Positions 11,256 to 25,020 of a stretch of DNA of 64,000 nucleotides are shown piece after piece. The notes beneath the pieces were generated by a model, which saw only the letters and a list, made by a program, of their open reading frames with translations, did not search any database and was not told where the DNA came from. The translations under genes and the position numbers were made by a program. Source of the DNA: Atherix ibis (Eukaryota; Arthropoda; Insecta; Diptera; Athericidae); contig OY282607.1 of the NCBI GenBank assembly GCA_958298945.1, forward strand, positions 89,163,270 through 89,227,269, read 5' to 3'. Within the stretch, counting starts at the first letter, position 1. Every line of letters begins with the position of its first letter.

Positions 11256-13425
11256 TTAGAGTAAATTTCTATTGTAAATTTCTATTGTAAATTTTTACTG
11301 TAAATTTTTACTGTAAATTTTTACTGTAAATTTTTACTGTAAATTTTTACTGTAAATTTTTACTGTAAATTTTTACTGTAAATTTTTACTGTAAATTTTT
11401 ACTGTAAATTTTTACTGTAAATTTTTACTGTAAATTTTTACTGTAAATTTTTACTGTAAATTTTTACTGTAAATTTTTACTGTAAATTTTTACTGTAAAT
11501 TTTTACTGTAAATTTTTACTGTAAATTTTTACTGTAAATTTTTACTGTAAATTTTTACTGTAAATTTTTACTGTAAATTTTTACTGTAAATTTTTACTGT
11601 AAATTTTTACTGTAAATTTTTACTGTAAATTTTTACTGTAAATTTTTACTGTAAATTTTTATTGTAAATTTTTACTCTAAATTTTTACTGTAAATTTTTA
11701 CTGTAAATTTTTACTGTAAATTTTTACTGTAAATTTTTACTGTAAATTTTTACTGTAAATTTTTACTGTAAATTTTTACTCTAAATTTTTACTAAAAATT
11801 TTTACTGTAAATTTTTACTGTAAATTTTTACTGTAAATTTTTACTGTAAATTTTTACTGTAAATTTTTACTGTAAATTTTTACTGTAAATTTTTACTGTA
11901 AATTTTTACTGTAAATTTTTACTGTAAATTTTTATTGTAAATTTTTACTGTAAGTTTTTACTGTAAATTTTTACTGTAAATTTTTACTGTAAATTTTTAC
12001 TGTAAATTTTTACTGTAAATTTTTACTGTAAATTTTTACTGTAAATTTTTACTGTACATTTTTACTGTACATTTTTACTGTACATTTTTACTGTAAATTT
12101 TTACTGTAATTTTTTACTGTAAATTTTTACTGTAAATTTTTACTGTAAATTTTTACTGTAAATTTTTACTGTAAATTTTTACTGTAAATTTTTACTGTAA
12201 ATTTTTACTGTAAATTTTTACTGTAAATTTCTACTGTAAATTTTTACTGTAAATTTTTACTGTAAATTGTTACTGTAAATTTTTACTGTAAATTTTTACT
12301 GTAAATTTTTACTGTAAATTTTTACTGTAAATTTTTACTGTAAATTTTTACTGTAAATTTTTACTGTAAATTTTTACTGTAAATTTTTACTGTAAATTTT
12401 TACTGTAAATTTTTACTGTAAATTTTTACTGTAAATTTTTACTGTAAATTTTTACTGTTAATTGTTACTGTTAATTGTTACTGTTAATTGTTACTGTAAA
12501 TTTCTAATAAAAATTACTACTGTAAATTTTTACTGTACATTTTTACTGTAAATTTTGATTGTAAATTTTTACTGTAAATTTTGATCGTAAATTTTTACTA
12601 TAAATTTTTACTGTAAATTTTTACTGTAAGTTTTTACTGTCAATTTTTACTGTAAATTTTTACTGCAAATTTTTACTGTAATTTTTTACTGTAAATTTTT
12701 ACTGCAAATTTTTACTATAATTTTTTACTGTAAATTTTTACTGTAAATTTTTATTGTAAATTTTTACTGTAAATTTTTAACTGTAAATTTTTACTGTAAA
12801 TTTTTACTGTAAATTTTTACTGTAAATTTTTAATGTAAATTTTTACTGTAAATTTTTACTGTAAATTTTTACTGTAAATTTTTACTGTAAATTTTTACTG
12901 TAAATTTTTACTGTATATTTTTACTGTAAATTTTTACTGTAAATTTTTACTGTAAATTTTTACTGTAAATTTTTACTGTAAATTTTTACTGTAAATTTTT
13001 ACTGTAAATTTTTACTGTAAATTTTTACTGTAAATTTTTACTGTAAATTTTTACTGTAAATTTTTACTGTAAATTTTTACTGTAAATTTTTACTGTAAAT
13101 TTTTACTGTAAATTTTTACTGTAAATTTTTACTGTAAATTTTTACTGTAAATTTTTACTGTAAATTTTTACTGTAAATTTTTACTGTAAATTTTTACTGT
13201 AAATTTTTACTGTAAATTTTTACTGTAAATTTTTACTGTAAATTTTTACTGTAAATTTTTACTATAAATTTTTACTGTTAATTGTTACTGTTAATTATTA
13301 CTATAAATTTCTACTAAAAATTACTACTGTAAATTTTTACTATAAATTTTTACTGTACATTTTTACTGTAAATTTTGATTGTAAATTTTTACTGTAAATT
13401 TTGATCGTAAATTTTTACTAATAAT
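11256..13425. repeat. 13-bp minisatellite, TTTTTACTGTAAA unit
   Basis: About 2.2 kb consists of roughly 165 tandem copies of the 13-base unit TTTTTACTGTAAA. Most units are identical over long stretches (for example 11290-11650 and 12960-13260), with scattered variants (ACAT, GTTAATTG, GATCG, CTCTAAA). Each unit contains the dyad TTTAC-T-GTAAA. A block of characteristic variants at about 12455-12605 recurs at about 13270-13420, giving a higher-order repeat of about 0.8 kb. The array is non-coding. Its homogeneity suggests recent expansion or ongoing homogenisation. Confidence 0.97.
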
Positions 13426-16400
13426 TTTCGTTGTCAACTTATTACTGTAAATTTAAATTTGAACTAAAATTCATGCTGCAAGAAAAGTATTTAACCTTAC
13501 AAATATTCCTTTAAATTTTTCAGCACATAAAATTCTTATGTTGAGTTTATTCAAAATCAATTATTCATTGTTCGGTAATTTGTTGTCCGCAGAAAATTAA
13601 TTAAGAAAAAGCTTTGGTTTTCTTATTTATATAATTTTAATTAAAACACTAAAGTTTTAATTAATTATTTTTTATTGTAGATGTGAATATTTATTGCATA
13701 GCCGTTGAACATTTAGGAATTACTGAAGTGGACCATGAATACTAGTTTTCGTCTTACGAGATAAGTTAAAGTTTTTCTATCATTTTTCGTTTATTTTCTT
13801 AACAATATTTTTAATAGGAAATGTTACCATAGATAGAGCTTCTATTAAACGTAAAATTTTTTATAAGTATTTAAGCGTTTATTTTAGTATGAATTACGCC
13901 TGGGAAAATGTAGTCTAGGAACAAAAAAAACTCGTCTGGCTTGTGCGTTTTTCTGCAGGTGCCTCTACTTTTTCATATACTTCCATTCCAATATCAAGCC
14001 AAGTAGTACGAGTTTATCTAAAAAAAATTAATTGATTAAATTTTTTCATTTATTGTGTAAATTTTATTTTATTATTTTTATTAACACTTGCTCGACCTAG
14101 CAGAACTGAACCAAACAAAAACTGTCAGAAAATACAATTTCGCGCGAATCGTTTCTTTTCTGGTGATCACAGTTGGGGCTGTTGGAGTTAGTCCGAATTA
14201 AACTCTTTTGGTTGGCTTAAATTTCAGAACTTCAGAGTGTCCGTACTTGTTTCAATATGTTTTCCAGCCAGTGAGTTTCAGTTTTTAGTAGCTTAGTTAC
14301 TAGAAATCCTCTTGTACACAGGTAACTGCCAACCTCAAACATGGATGCGAACAGTTTTCTGGCCTCGCTTCATGATTTCTTAATGCAAGGCCATAAATTA
14401 AATCACTTTGAGTGACTTTGAACACAATTATTCCAGACATTGTCGGTTTTTTTTACCGGCATCAATTCGCACAATCAATGCGAGTCGAATTGACTACCAC
14501 AAGGATGAGTATTTTGGCCAAATCATGAAACCGGCAAACAAAAACTATCAACAACTAATCCTCTGCAAACTATAAGAAATATCGATTATTTTATTGATGA
14601 AAAACTTCATCTGTAAAAGGAAATTATTTTTAATTTACAAATACATATTATAAGGTAAGATTTGATGGTGAAATGTTGAAATTGTTTTTAATAGGAATTA
14701 TTCCCAGGATTCTATCTAGAATTCATGCACTACAAAATACATTCAGCGAATATGGGATTATGACTTTTCCTTTTTATTATAACTCAATCTTTTTAATTTT
14801 ATTTCTATTATTTTTATATTATCAGTGATGAAAAGATATTCTAATTTAAATTTTCTTTATTATCGAACATTTGAAATAAGAAAATTGGAGTCCGAATCAG
14901 ACTCAGCATCGGAATTGATTTAATGCCCTCGAGATCCATTCACCTCTGTAACAGGATCGAAATGAATTTTGTACGGATGTCATCATTAAAACACGACAAA
15001 CATATCGTTTGGAAAATTCTGAAAATAATTGCAAATCAACGCAATACGACATATTCGATTTCTTCATCGGCTTTTTGAATAACTAGAAACTATGATGATT
15101 ACCCATTGATGGTGGTTAGTTACTAGAGTCAACTTGATTCGAATTAAATGCCAAAACATTGTCGATAGAAAATTGCCATGATATGAAAATAGAAGTGCGA
15201 GGATATTTTGTGTAGGAAAAGAAAGGGTAGAGTCCAGACATTGTCCTAATTGACATCCATCCCCATCCGGTTAGTGTGGCTAAACCATGCGCAACCGCTT
15301 TCATTACCCATCCGCTGGGCCATAGATAACTCATCGGCTAGTCGAACCTTGACTTCTGAATATAATAATCTTGGAGGCAAACGGCTCAGCAATGAGCTCT
15401 TATGTTCGAGCCCACTTTGGTGTCAAAATGCCACAATCTTGCGGACAGGTTGCAAAATTATATCGAATTCCTACAACTAGATTGGACAAAGTGTGGATGC
15501 AGAAATGGATTGGTCACTATGGCTCTCCGTCTCTTCTCTATCCATCTTCCGACTATCTATTAACATAGTCATCTTCAACACAATCTTCTGGTCATCTGTC
15601 TGTGGTTTCTCTACTACCCAGAACTAGCCAGAGTATCTTTCGTCTCCGAGAATGTGGTCGAATCCAATGAATCGTATAATCCAATGCATAATATCGTAAT
15701 CGTATAAATAAGGCATCCGACATCTGACTAAAAGCGAACTCTAAAATAATACTCGTATTTAGGATGATGCTACTCGAAAATGCATTGAAGCAATTTAGTA
15801 TTAAAACGACTCACCTGGTTAATAGATGACCACAACTATACCAACTGTTGTGATGTGAATGTGAATGCAAGTAGAGTGAATTCAACCAGCTCAGACAGAT
15901 AGATTCTTATAAATCCAAGATTTCCAACTGGCCAACATAAGTAAAAGTGTCCTTTTAAAGATATTTTTCCCATCTTCGATATTAGTGTAATTTAATTTCT
16001 CTGCAGGTCCATCCCAAGATGAACTGTTCTGCTATTTCTTGCTGTCCATACCTAGGAGCACATACCTTTGCCTAAGTTAATTTAGTACTGGACGGCTACT
16101 TGGTATCGTAGAATAATACCAGACATTGCAGATCTGTTATTCTTAAGGAAAATTTTGTCGGCTGCCTCTGCCGCTGCGGCTACACTTACTGCATACGAAT
16201 AATTTATGTATTGATTTTCAGTTAATTAAGTTGATTTATAGCCACTTTATTACTTTATTGCAGTGAAAGTTAAGCAGTAGCTGCAAGTTGGTATACTATC
16301 TGCTTTTCAAGCACTGCGCCTAATAAAAATATAGGCGAATAGATATTCTTTTTTTACAAATACATTCGATAGTGATTTTTTTAAAATTTTATTTAATTTT

Positions 16401-17580
16401 TTTTACGTCTAAGTTATTTTTTTAAAAAGTAGTTTTCTTGGGACAATAGGGTAGTTTTGATTACACGTCAAGGAGTGATTAATATACAAGGAACGAGTTG
16501 TTCCCAAACCACTCTCAGTGATGCCAGTCTCCAAACTTTTCTACCATACCTAATATTTAGAGTGAATCGACTTAATAAAATTGGTTCCCGGTATTGATTA
16601 TAACTTCCACAAAAAACAACGAATCTTAAGCGTATCAGTACAAATTATTGCAGAAATTTTCACAAAAGGAGAACAACCACATAAGGAGATCTAATTTTTT
16701 GTTGTTGAATCTATTTTGTTGAGATGTGGAAAGATATTTTCTGCAAAAAAAGTCAATTGCAGATTGACCGACCACGAATTATGTATTTTTTTTCCCTAGA
16801 CTTGTTGGAAATTTAATTAATTATTTAAAAATAAATCGTTCATTATTTACCCTCGAAGAAATATTTGTTTAGAGAGGATTTCATAATTTTCCACTTAAAT
16901 GACCTTGAAATAATTATCATAGACTTGTAGTGGAAAATTTCCAATCAGATTTCGTGCTGAGTTTTCACCTCGGTCAATTTAGACAAAACCAAATAAGCGT
17001 TAGCAGATCAGCAACAATTTCAAAGTAACAATATTAAACGAAAGCGTGAAAAAAAATCTTTCAATCAATCAAATATTAGATCGATTATTGATTGAGTTCA
17101 AGTCTAACAACTTGAGTAATTTTAAAGCTTCAACGTCAAAATTTCCCGTCCCTGGGAATGGAAAGAAAACCATTAGAATCGGAGGCAAAAAAAAATTTCC
17201 ATCCAATAGACACTAAACATTTATTTACATTGAACAATTGATTTTATGCTTGATTTAGTGGATTTTTCAGCAAAAAATTTGTTTTTATTGCAGACGTTTT
17301 GTTTTCATTTAGGTTACACGGTTCTCTTTGTGATTTGAGACAGAAATCATAAAAACATTCAAAAAATAACAGAATAAATGTTAACAGAGATTTGACTAAT
17401 AATTGTCAGATTTCAATACAAAGATAAATAGCTATTTTCGTTAGTTTTCAAGGACGAAGGATTTTTAACCTTCTATAGTAATTCAGGAAAATATTACAAA
17501 AAATTTCAGTTTAACATTTTTCAAATAATTTCCAGTTTAGCAATTTTATGTCATTTTTTACAAATGTTTTATTGGAACTT
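13426..17580. other. Unassigned AT-rich sequence
   Basis: No gene is identified in about 4.2 kb. The open frames near 15.1-15.6 kb overlap on both strands without recognisable motifs. Near 16505-16560 there is a CACTCTCAGTGATG / CAGTCTC segment like that near 6210. Sequence close to 17580 grades into the next minisatellite. Confidence 0.5.
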
Positions 17581-18120
17581 CTTACCAAAAATTTTTACTG
17601 AAAATGTTTACCGCAAATTTTTAGCACAAACTTTTACTGCACATTTTGAAGAAAAATTTTTACTAATTGATTTTACAGCAAATTTTTACCGCAAATTTTT
17701 CAATATTTCTACAGCAAATGTTTACGGCAAAATTTAAACCGCAAATTTTTACAGCAAAATTTTTACTGTAAATGTTTACTGTACATTTTTACCGCAAATT
17801 TTTATCGCAAATTTTTACCGCAAATTTTTACCGCAAATTTTTACCACATATTTTTACCACAAATTTTACAGCAAATTTGTACTGAAAATTTTTACTGAAT
17901 AAAAATGTTTACTGCAAAATTTTACTGAATATTTTTACAGAAAATTGTTACTACAAATTTTTACCGCAAATTTTTACCGAACATTTTTATTGCAAGTTTT
18001 TACCGCTAATTTGTACTGAACATTTTTACCGCAAATTGTAACTGAAAATTTTCCGCAAATTTTTACTGAATATTTTTATAGAGAATTTGTACTGCAAATT
18101 TTTACCGCAAAATATTAAGA
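17581..18120. repeat. Degenerate 13-bp minisatellite (TTTTTACCGCAAA type)
   Basis: Tandem, diverged copies of a 13-base unit related to the one at 11.3 kb, mostly TTTTTACCGCAAA with TTTTTACTGAAAA variants and occasional insertions. It lies in the same orientation and passes directly into a 16-base derivative at about 18120. Confidence 0.9.
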
Positions 18121-19600
18121 CTATTTTTACTGCAAATTATTTTTACTGGACATTCTTTTTACCGAAAATTATTTTTACTGAAACTTATTTTTACTGAAAA
18201 AAATTTCAACTGGAAATAATTTTTCCCGAAAACTATTTTTATTGAAAATTATTTTTACCGAAAATTATTTTAACTGGAAATTATTTTTAATGGAAATTAT
18301 TTTTACTGGAAATTATTTTTACTGAAAATTATTTTTACTGGAAATTATTTTTACTGGAAATTATTTCTACTGGAAATTATTTTTCCTGAAAATTATTTTT
18401 TCTTAAAATTATTTTTACTGACAATAAATTTTTATGAAAATTATTTTTTCTGATAATTACTTTTACCGAAAATTATTTTTACTGTAAATTATTTCTACTG
18501 CAAATTACTTTATCTTGAAGATTATTTTTTCTTAAAATTATTTTTATTGAAAATTATTTTTTATGGAAATTATTTTTACTGAAAATTATTTTTACTGGAA
18601 ATTATTTTGACTGGAAATTATTTTTGCTAAAATTATTTCTACTGGAAATTGTTTTTCCTGAAAATTATTTTTTCTTAAAATTATTTTTACTGAAAATTAT
18701 TTTTCTTAAAATTATTTTTACTGGAAATTATTTTTAATGGAAATTATTTTTACTGGAAATTATTTTTACTGAAAATTATTTTTACTGGAAATTATTTTTA
18801 CTGGAAATTATTTTTGCTGAAAATTATTTTTTCTTAAAATTATTTTTACTGGAAATTATTTTTGCTGAAAATTATTTTTTCTTAAAATAATTTTTTTTGA
18901 AAATAATTTTTCTCAAAATTATTTTTACTGAAAATTAATTTTTATGAAAATTAATTTTACTGATAATTATTTTTACTGATAATTACTTTTACCGCAAATT
19001 ATTTTTACTGGAAATTATTTCTACTGCAAATTACTTTATCTTGAAGATTATTTTTTCTTAAAATAATTTTTACTGAAAATTATTTTTTATGGAAATTATT
19101 TTTACTGAAAATTATTTCTACTGGAAATAATTTTTCCCGAGAACTACAATATTTTTACTGAAAATTATTTTTACCGAAAATTGTTTTTACTGGAAATTAT
19201 TTCTAGTGCAAATTATTTCTACATGGAGTTATTTTTACTGAAAATTATTTTTACTGAAAATTATCTTTACTGAAACTTATTTTGACTGAAAATAATTTCT
19301 ACTGGAAATAATTTTTCCCGAAAACTACACTATTTTTACTGAAAATTATTTTTACCGAAAATTGTTTTTACTGGAAATTATTTCTAGTGCAAATTAATTC
19401 TACATGGAGTTATTTTTACTGTGAATAATTTTTACTAAAAATTATTTTTACTGAAAATCATTTTTACTGGCAAATATGTTTCCCGAAAACTGTTTTTTAC
19501 TGAAAATTAAATTTCCTGAAAATTATTTTTACTGAAAATTATTTTTACTAAAAATTATCTCGCCTGAAAATTATTCGTTGAAAATTTTAATCGAACATTA
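18121..19600. repeat. 16-bp minisatellite (AATTATTTTTACTGGA type)
   Basis: About 90 diverged copies of a 16-base unit AATTATTTTTACTGRA. This equals the 13-base unit with TTA inserted before the T run. Marker variants recur, such as CTTGAAGATTATTTTTTCTT near 18510 and 19040, and TTTTTCCCGA(A/G)AACTAC near 19130 and 19315, showing higher-order structure of several hundred bases. Confidence 0.93.
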
Positions 19601-21185
19601 TTAAATCCTTTAATTTTTTTTAGGAAGAGTTTAACTTTGGAAATTTTAATTTTTCTTTTGTCAATTTTTAAAATTGTGTAAAGTTTTGATACTTTTATAA
19701 ATGAGGCATTTTGTTTTCATTCAAGTAAAATTTGCCATATATTTTTATCATCATGACATAAATGATAGAGAATTAAAAAAGTCGAAGAAAAGGCAAAAGT
19801 AAATAAACCCTTTCAAAGGAGATTCTGCCATGAGATGGGAAGGTGGAGTACAGAAATTAATCGAACTGACAGCGGAATATGGCGGAACTCGTCGGCAATT
19901 ATAATTGCTAGCAATTTAATCGAGTTGTTCTCTTTTAATTGAAATTTTATTCTTAGTTGGTATTCTTAAAATTTTCGAATATCTTTACGTATAGCCATTT
20001 AGATGTTTTCGTTAGTGGCCCAGAATCAAACCACATTTATTCGTAGCCCAGAACTGAACTTTAAGCTCCTTCTGGAATAATTTTTATCATGTTTATAAAA
20101 GGGGGATTAAATGGCAGACGATTGAAGAAGGGAAGAATGCAGTTCAAAATGTACGAACAAATGTGATTTTAGTTGTATTCCTACTTGTTGCTAGTTTACG
20201 TTGATTGAAATAAATTAATTAGCGGCCAAACTATCAGACTGATGACTTAGGTGTAGATTGTCTTCAGGTTGAAATTTTAGTTGTTTTGGTAGGTTGTCCA
20301 TTTTTGCATTTCAATGCAATATTGAGATTCCGTTGGCCTTGTTCGGATGATCTTGATGATGCTTCGCTACAGGTGCTCCGAGTGCATGCGCATCGTCTCC
20401 AATTACTCAACTCCAAGCAGATTTAATACCCTCAGAATGCAGTCATTTTATATTTAATTGCAGGGCCCAGTTTTCTTGTTGGACTTTAATTTCATCGAGA
20501 TTGTGTTGTAAATCATTAAATGAGACAGAACTAATTAAAATTATGACCACATTTATTACAAGACAGTTCCACTATAAAAATAGACCGGCGACAGACGTAC
20601 CTTTATCTCCTCCCACTACTATTAGTTTGCGTTTAATGACATTAACAGACGTGCCATGAATGTGAACTTCTTATCCTAATAGGAAAGATTGTCTTTACAT
20701 TTCCGAAGGATCATCTTTGTTCGTGTCTATAGTCTCTTGGCGAAAAATGGAATCTCATCGAGGTTTTTATTAAACAAAAAATTTTTGGAAGAGTTTAATT
20801 GTATCGACAGAGTGGTTATTTTTTTTTCATTTCCCTTTTGGAATATATTTAAAGATTCAGAATATTTTTGGCACTGACTTCAATATCGAAATTTTGGTAA
20901 ACAACTTTTTTCTTATAATTATATATTGTGCTGGTGAAGAGCTCTGAGGTGATTGCCACTTTCTTGTCCGCGTACTCAATTTTATTCATCAAAACTTATT
21001 AATCTATCATTAATTGAGCTTAAAATCTTTGAAATATTCAAGATCATATGCAGTTCATCAGACTGGAAAATAATGGTAAAATTTACAAGAATAAGTCTTT
21101 TCTAGTAGAAATTTTTATTATCCTTGGACTTACTCAAAATATTTTTTTGGAATAAAACCATCATTCCTCATATTCAGAAATTTTT
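19601..21185. other. Unassigned spacer between two related arrays
   Basis: No gene is identified. The sequence separates the 13/16-base array ending near 19600 from a similar one starting near 21190. Confidence 0.5.
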
Positions 21186-22735
21186 TTTTAATTTTATCGT
21201 TATTTTTTATCGCAAATTTTTATCGAAAATTTTTACCACAAATTTTGCCACAAATTTTGCCGCAAATTTATACCGAAAATTTCTACACCGCATATTTTTA
21301 CTGAATATTTTAAAACAAATTTTACCGAAAATTTTTACTGAACATTTTTACCGCAAATTTTTATTGAATATTTTTACAGAAAATTTTTACAGCAAATTTT
21401 TACGGCAATTTTTTAGCGCAAATTTTTAGCGCAAGTTTTAACCGCAAATTTTTTTATTTTCAATAAATTTGTATTGAAAATTTTTACTGCAAAATTGTAA
21501 TGAAAATTTTCCGCAAATTTTTACTGAATATTCTTACAGAAAATTTTTACTGCAAATGCTTACCGCAAAATATTAATAATTATTTTTACTGAAAACTATT
21601 TTTACTGAAAATTATTTTTACTGAAAAATATTTTACTGAAAATTATTTTTACCGAAAATTATTTTTACTGGAAATAATTTTTAATGAAAATTATTTTTAC
21701 TGGAAATAATTTTTACTGATAATTATTTTTACTGATAATTACTTTTACCGAAAATTATTTTTACCGGAAATTATTTCAACTGCAAATTATTTTTCTTGAA
21801 GACAACTTTTTCTTAAAATTATTTTATACTGAAAATTATTTTTTATGGAAATTCTTTTTACTGAAAATTATTTTTACTGAAACTTATTTTTACTGAAAAT
21901 AATTTCAACAGGAAATAATTTTTCCCGAAAACTATTTTTACTGAAAATTATTTTTACTGAAAATTATTTTTACCGAAAATTACTTTTACTGGAAATTATT
22001 TTTAATGGAAATTATTTTTACTGATAATTATTTTTACTGATAATTATTTTTACTGATAATTACTTTTCCCGAAAATTATTTTTACTGAAACTTATTTTTA
22101 CTGAAAATAATTTCAACAGGAAATAATTTTTCCCGAAAACTATTTTTACTGAAAATTATTTTTACTGAAAATTATTTTGACCGAAAATTACTTTTACTGG
22201 AAATTATTTTAAATGGAAATTATTTTTGCTGATAATTATTTTTACTGATAATTATTTTTACTGATAATTACTTTTCCCGAAAATTATTTTTACTGATAAT
22301 TACTTTTACCGAAAATTATTTTTACTGGAAATTATTTCTACTGCAAATTATTTTTCTTGAAGACAATTTTTTCTTAAAATTATTTTATACTGAAAATTAT
22401 TTTTCATGGAAATTATTTTTACTGAAAATTATTTTTACTGAAACTTATTTTTACTGAAAATAATCTCAACAGGAAATAATTTTTCCCGAAAACTATTTTT
22501 ACTGAAAATTATTTTTACTGAAAATTATTTTTGCCGAAAATTATTTTTACTGGAAATTATTTTTACTGATAATTATTTTTACTGATAATTACTTTTACCG
22601 AAAATTATTTTTCCCGGAAATTATTTCTACTGCAAATTAGTTTTCTTGAAGACAATTTTTTCTTAAAATTATTTTATACTGAAAATTATTTTTTATGGAA
22701 ATTATTTTTACTGAAAATTATTTTTACTGGTATTT
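21186..22735. repeat. Second 13-bp to 16-bp composite minisatellite
   Basis: The first part (to about 21570) has diverged 13-base units of the TTTTTACCGCAAA/TTTTTACTGAACA type; the rest has 16-base AATTATTTTTACTGAA units. Order and orientation are the same as in the block at 17.6-19.6 kb. Marker units containing CAACAGGAAATAATTTTTCC occur near 21906, 22114 and (as CAACAGG after TCT) 22467, and CTTGAAGACAA-TTTTTCTTA units near 21797, 22357 and 22645. This shows repeated block duplication. Open frames here encode only low-complexity F/N/K/L peptides. Confidence 0.93.
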
Positions 22736-25020
22736 TTTATCTCAGCGAATCTTCTTTTATTTAAGATACTTTTTCAAAAACAAATCCACTAGTCGATAGG
22801 CAGATGTGGTTGACATACAAACTAAACATACATGAGGACTTAAATCAAATTCTCCATAAATAATTTTTATTGTCGTTTCGTGAATTTCCTGGTGCCATTT
22901 CGAAGACTCTATCCACACACGAAAATAAATTGTGCACCTCCATAGTAATTTTTTTCTCTTTTTTTTTATATTTTCTTCAGCGGCAGATACAAGTATAATC
23001 CTAGAATTTTATTCCAATTTGAATCTGAGTATAATGTTCACGTCTTCTACACATCAATATAATGCCACAATAATATATCCCCATTACCCTTACCATAATA
23101 CTCTTTTAAATTATCTACAAATTCTTCCTTAGTCTTTGCAGAATATTGAAAAAATATCTTAGCAGGTAGGCTATTTGGCAACAGTACGACTATGTACACC
23201 TTCTAGACAAATATTGTTTGCAGTAAACTTGATTCGAATGTTGAATTGATGTTCGTACTTGTACGTTTGGCGTCATGGGCTGGGGACATGCCTATTAGAA
23301 GCAAGTGACGCGGCTATCAGTTCTATTAAAATGAAATTGCCCAACAATCATAAATAACAAACGAATAAATAATAATATTTACATTGCTGTCATATAATTT
23401 AGCGTACATTGCATACTGCGAGAATAGTGCTTTCAGATTTTGTGCACGTGACTTGGCTAAATAGTGAAATTATAATATATTTTCCTGAAATATAGGCGGG
23501 AAATTCGAAATTGTGTAGTATGTGACTATGCTTAGAGCTGCACCAAAAAGACCTCACAAATTGATAAAGTCGCCGTGTTCTTTGGAGTTTGGATAGTCGT
23601 CTTGATGTAATGGCTAAGACAGTCATTGCCACTTGCTACACCTTTGATGCTCATTTTAAAATATTACTCTTAGTTTATTATAAGAAAAATCAAAGAAAGT
23701 CGATTATTATAGTTGGAAAAGTGATTTTTTTTATATCAAAAGAGGGTAACGTGCTCATGAGTCCATCTCATACGACTATTAATTTTCCGGTCGATTTCCT
23801 GACACTTTTCTCGATGGATGGAAAAACTTAGTTCGATTGCATGTACTCGTATTGTCACGTTTCTCTGTACGAACATCTAAATTTACTTCCAGTTTCCTAG
23901 TCTACCTTTTCATCTATGCTTTTATCTATAAATGCATATGTACACGTTAAGTGAGGATATATTATAAGATCCAAGCACCTATGTGTATAAACGTATGAGT
24001 TGGTGCTCATATTTAAGACTACGAATAATACCTTGAAGTGCACGTCTCCGCTTGTGATTGATTTGATTGATCATAAAACACCGTATCTAATATGGGCTGG
24101 CGTAGGTAAATTGCTGGAACTTTGTATGCTTGCCAATGTTTGACGAACCGAATAATCGTGTAGTTACCGCAATTAACTGACCAACCCAATCCTACCCATT
24201 CCAGCGCGCTCAACCAATAAACTCTTAGTGGGGAAAAAATATTCCATAATTCCTAGTGGGTTACAATGCGCGTGACTTATTTCATAGACGAAAGCTTTAA
24301 TTAAGACAATTTTGAATTATAAAAGATCTCAATGGTCCTTAAGTGATTATTGTGGGTGTTTTAGACATTCACATATGCCCTGTAATTTCTAGTCTTTAAT
24401 TGCACTAGTAAATATGACTTAACTTTACGAGTTAGTATTTTGCAACTTTATTATTGCTTAAATATTTTGATTTTTCTTTTGTTTTTTTTTTTTTTCAATC
24501 AATAATAGAAATACGTGCTCAAAAGGTCAAGTGTATTTGTTTTTTGGTGTCAGATTAATAAGATAAATTGTCAGTTATACATTGTCGTTTTCTATAGTAA
24601 TTAAAAGTGAAGTTTTGATGATTTTTTTCATATAGTCTTGAAAGTTTTCATTTACAGTGAATAAGAAAATATGAATTTTTTTACAAATATTTTTTTATTT
24701 TTTATTTGTTTAGCTATCTACGACTGCATAGATATTATAACAAGTAGATTTTATAATTTTTATGACAATACAATGATAGAACAGGAACATATGAGTGTAA
24801 ACACCCATCGGTGTTTCTCTACCAAACGAGATTTTAACATTTTCAGAAACTTAGTGGCCAATTCTTTTTTAAACGTCGACTAGTTTAAATAGGAAAGGTA
24901 TTAAAGGAAAGATTTTTAATGAAAGGATTGTAGTGATAGTATAGTCGAGAATGAAACTTTCAATAAAGAAAGACGCACAAATCATAAACGAAGGGAACAT
25001 TTAGGTTACGGTGAATACCT
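22736..25020. other. Unassigned sequence
   Basis: No gene is identified. A good splice-acceptor-like string (pyrimidine run ending TTTTCTTCAG) ends at about 22980, but no convincing exon follows. A long T run lies near 24480-24500. Confidence 0.45.

Noticed and set aside
11256..13425. CRISPR-like array
   Set aside because: The 13-base units are directly contiguous with no unique spacers, the context is eukaryotic transposons, and there are no cas genes.
21124..21429. 101-codon open frame on the plus strand
   Set aside because: It lies in the 13-base minisatellite and encodes only repeated F/N/K/L/Y residues dictated by the repeat.
22955..23132. Exon after a strong acceptor ending TTTTCTTCAG
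   Set aside because: The open frame across it is low-complexity at its start and has no downstream donor or recognisable protein content.
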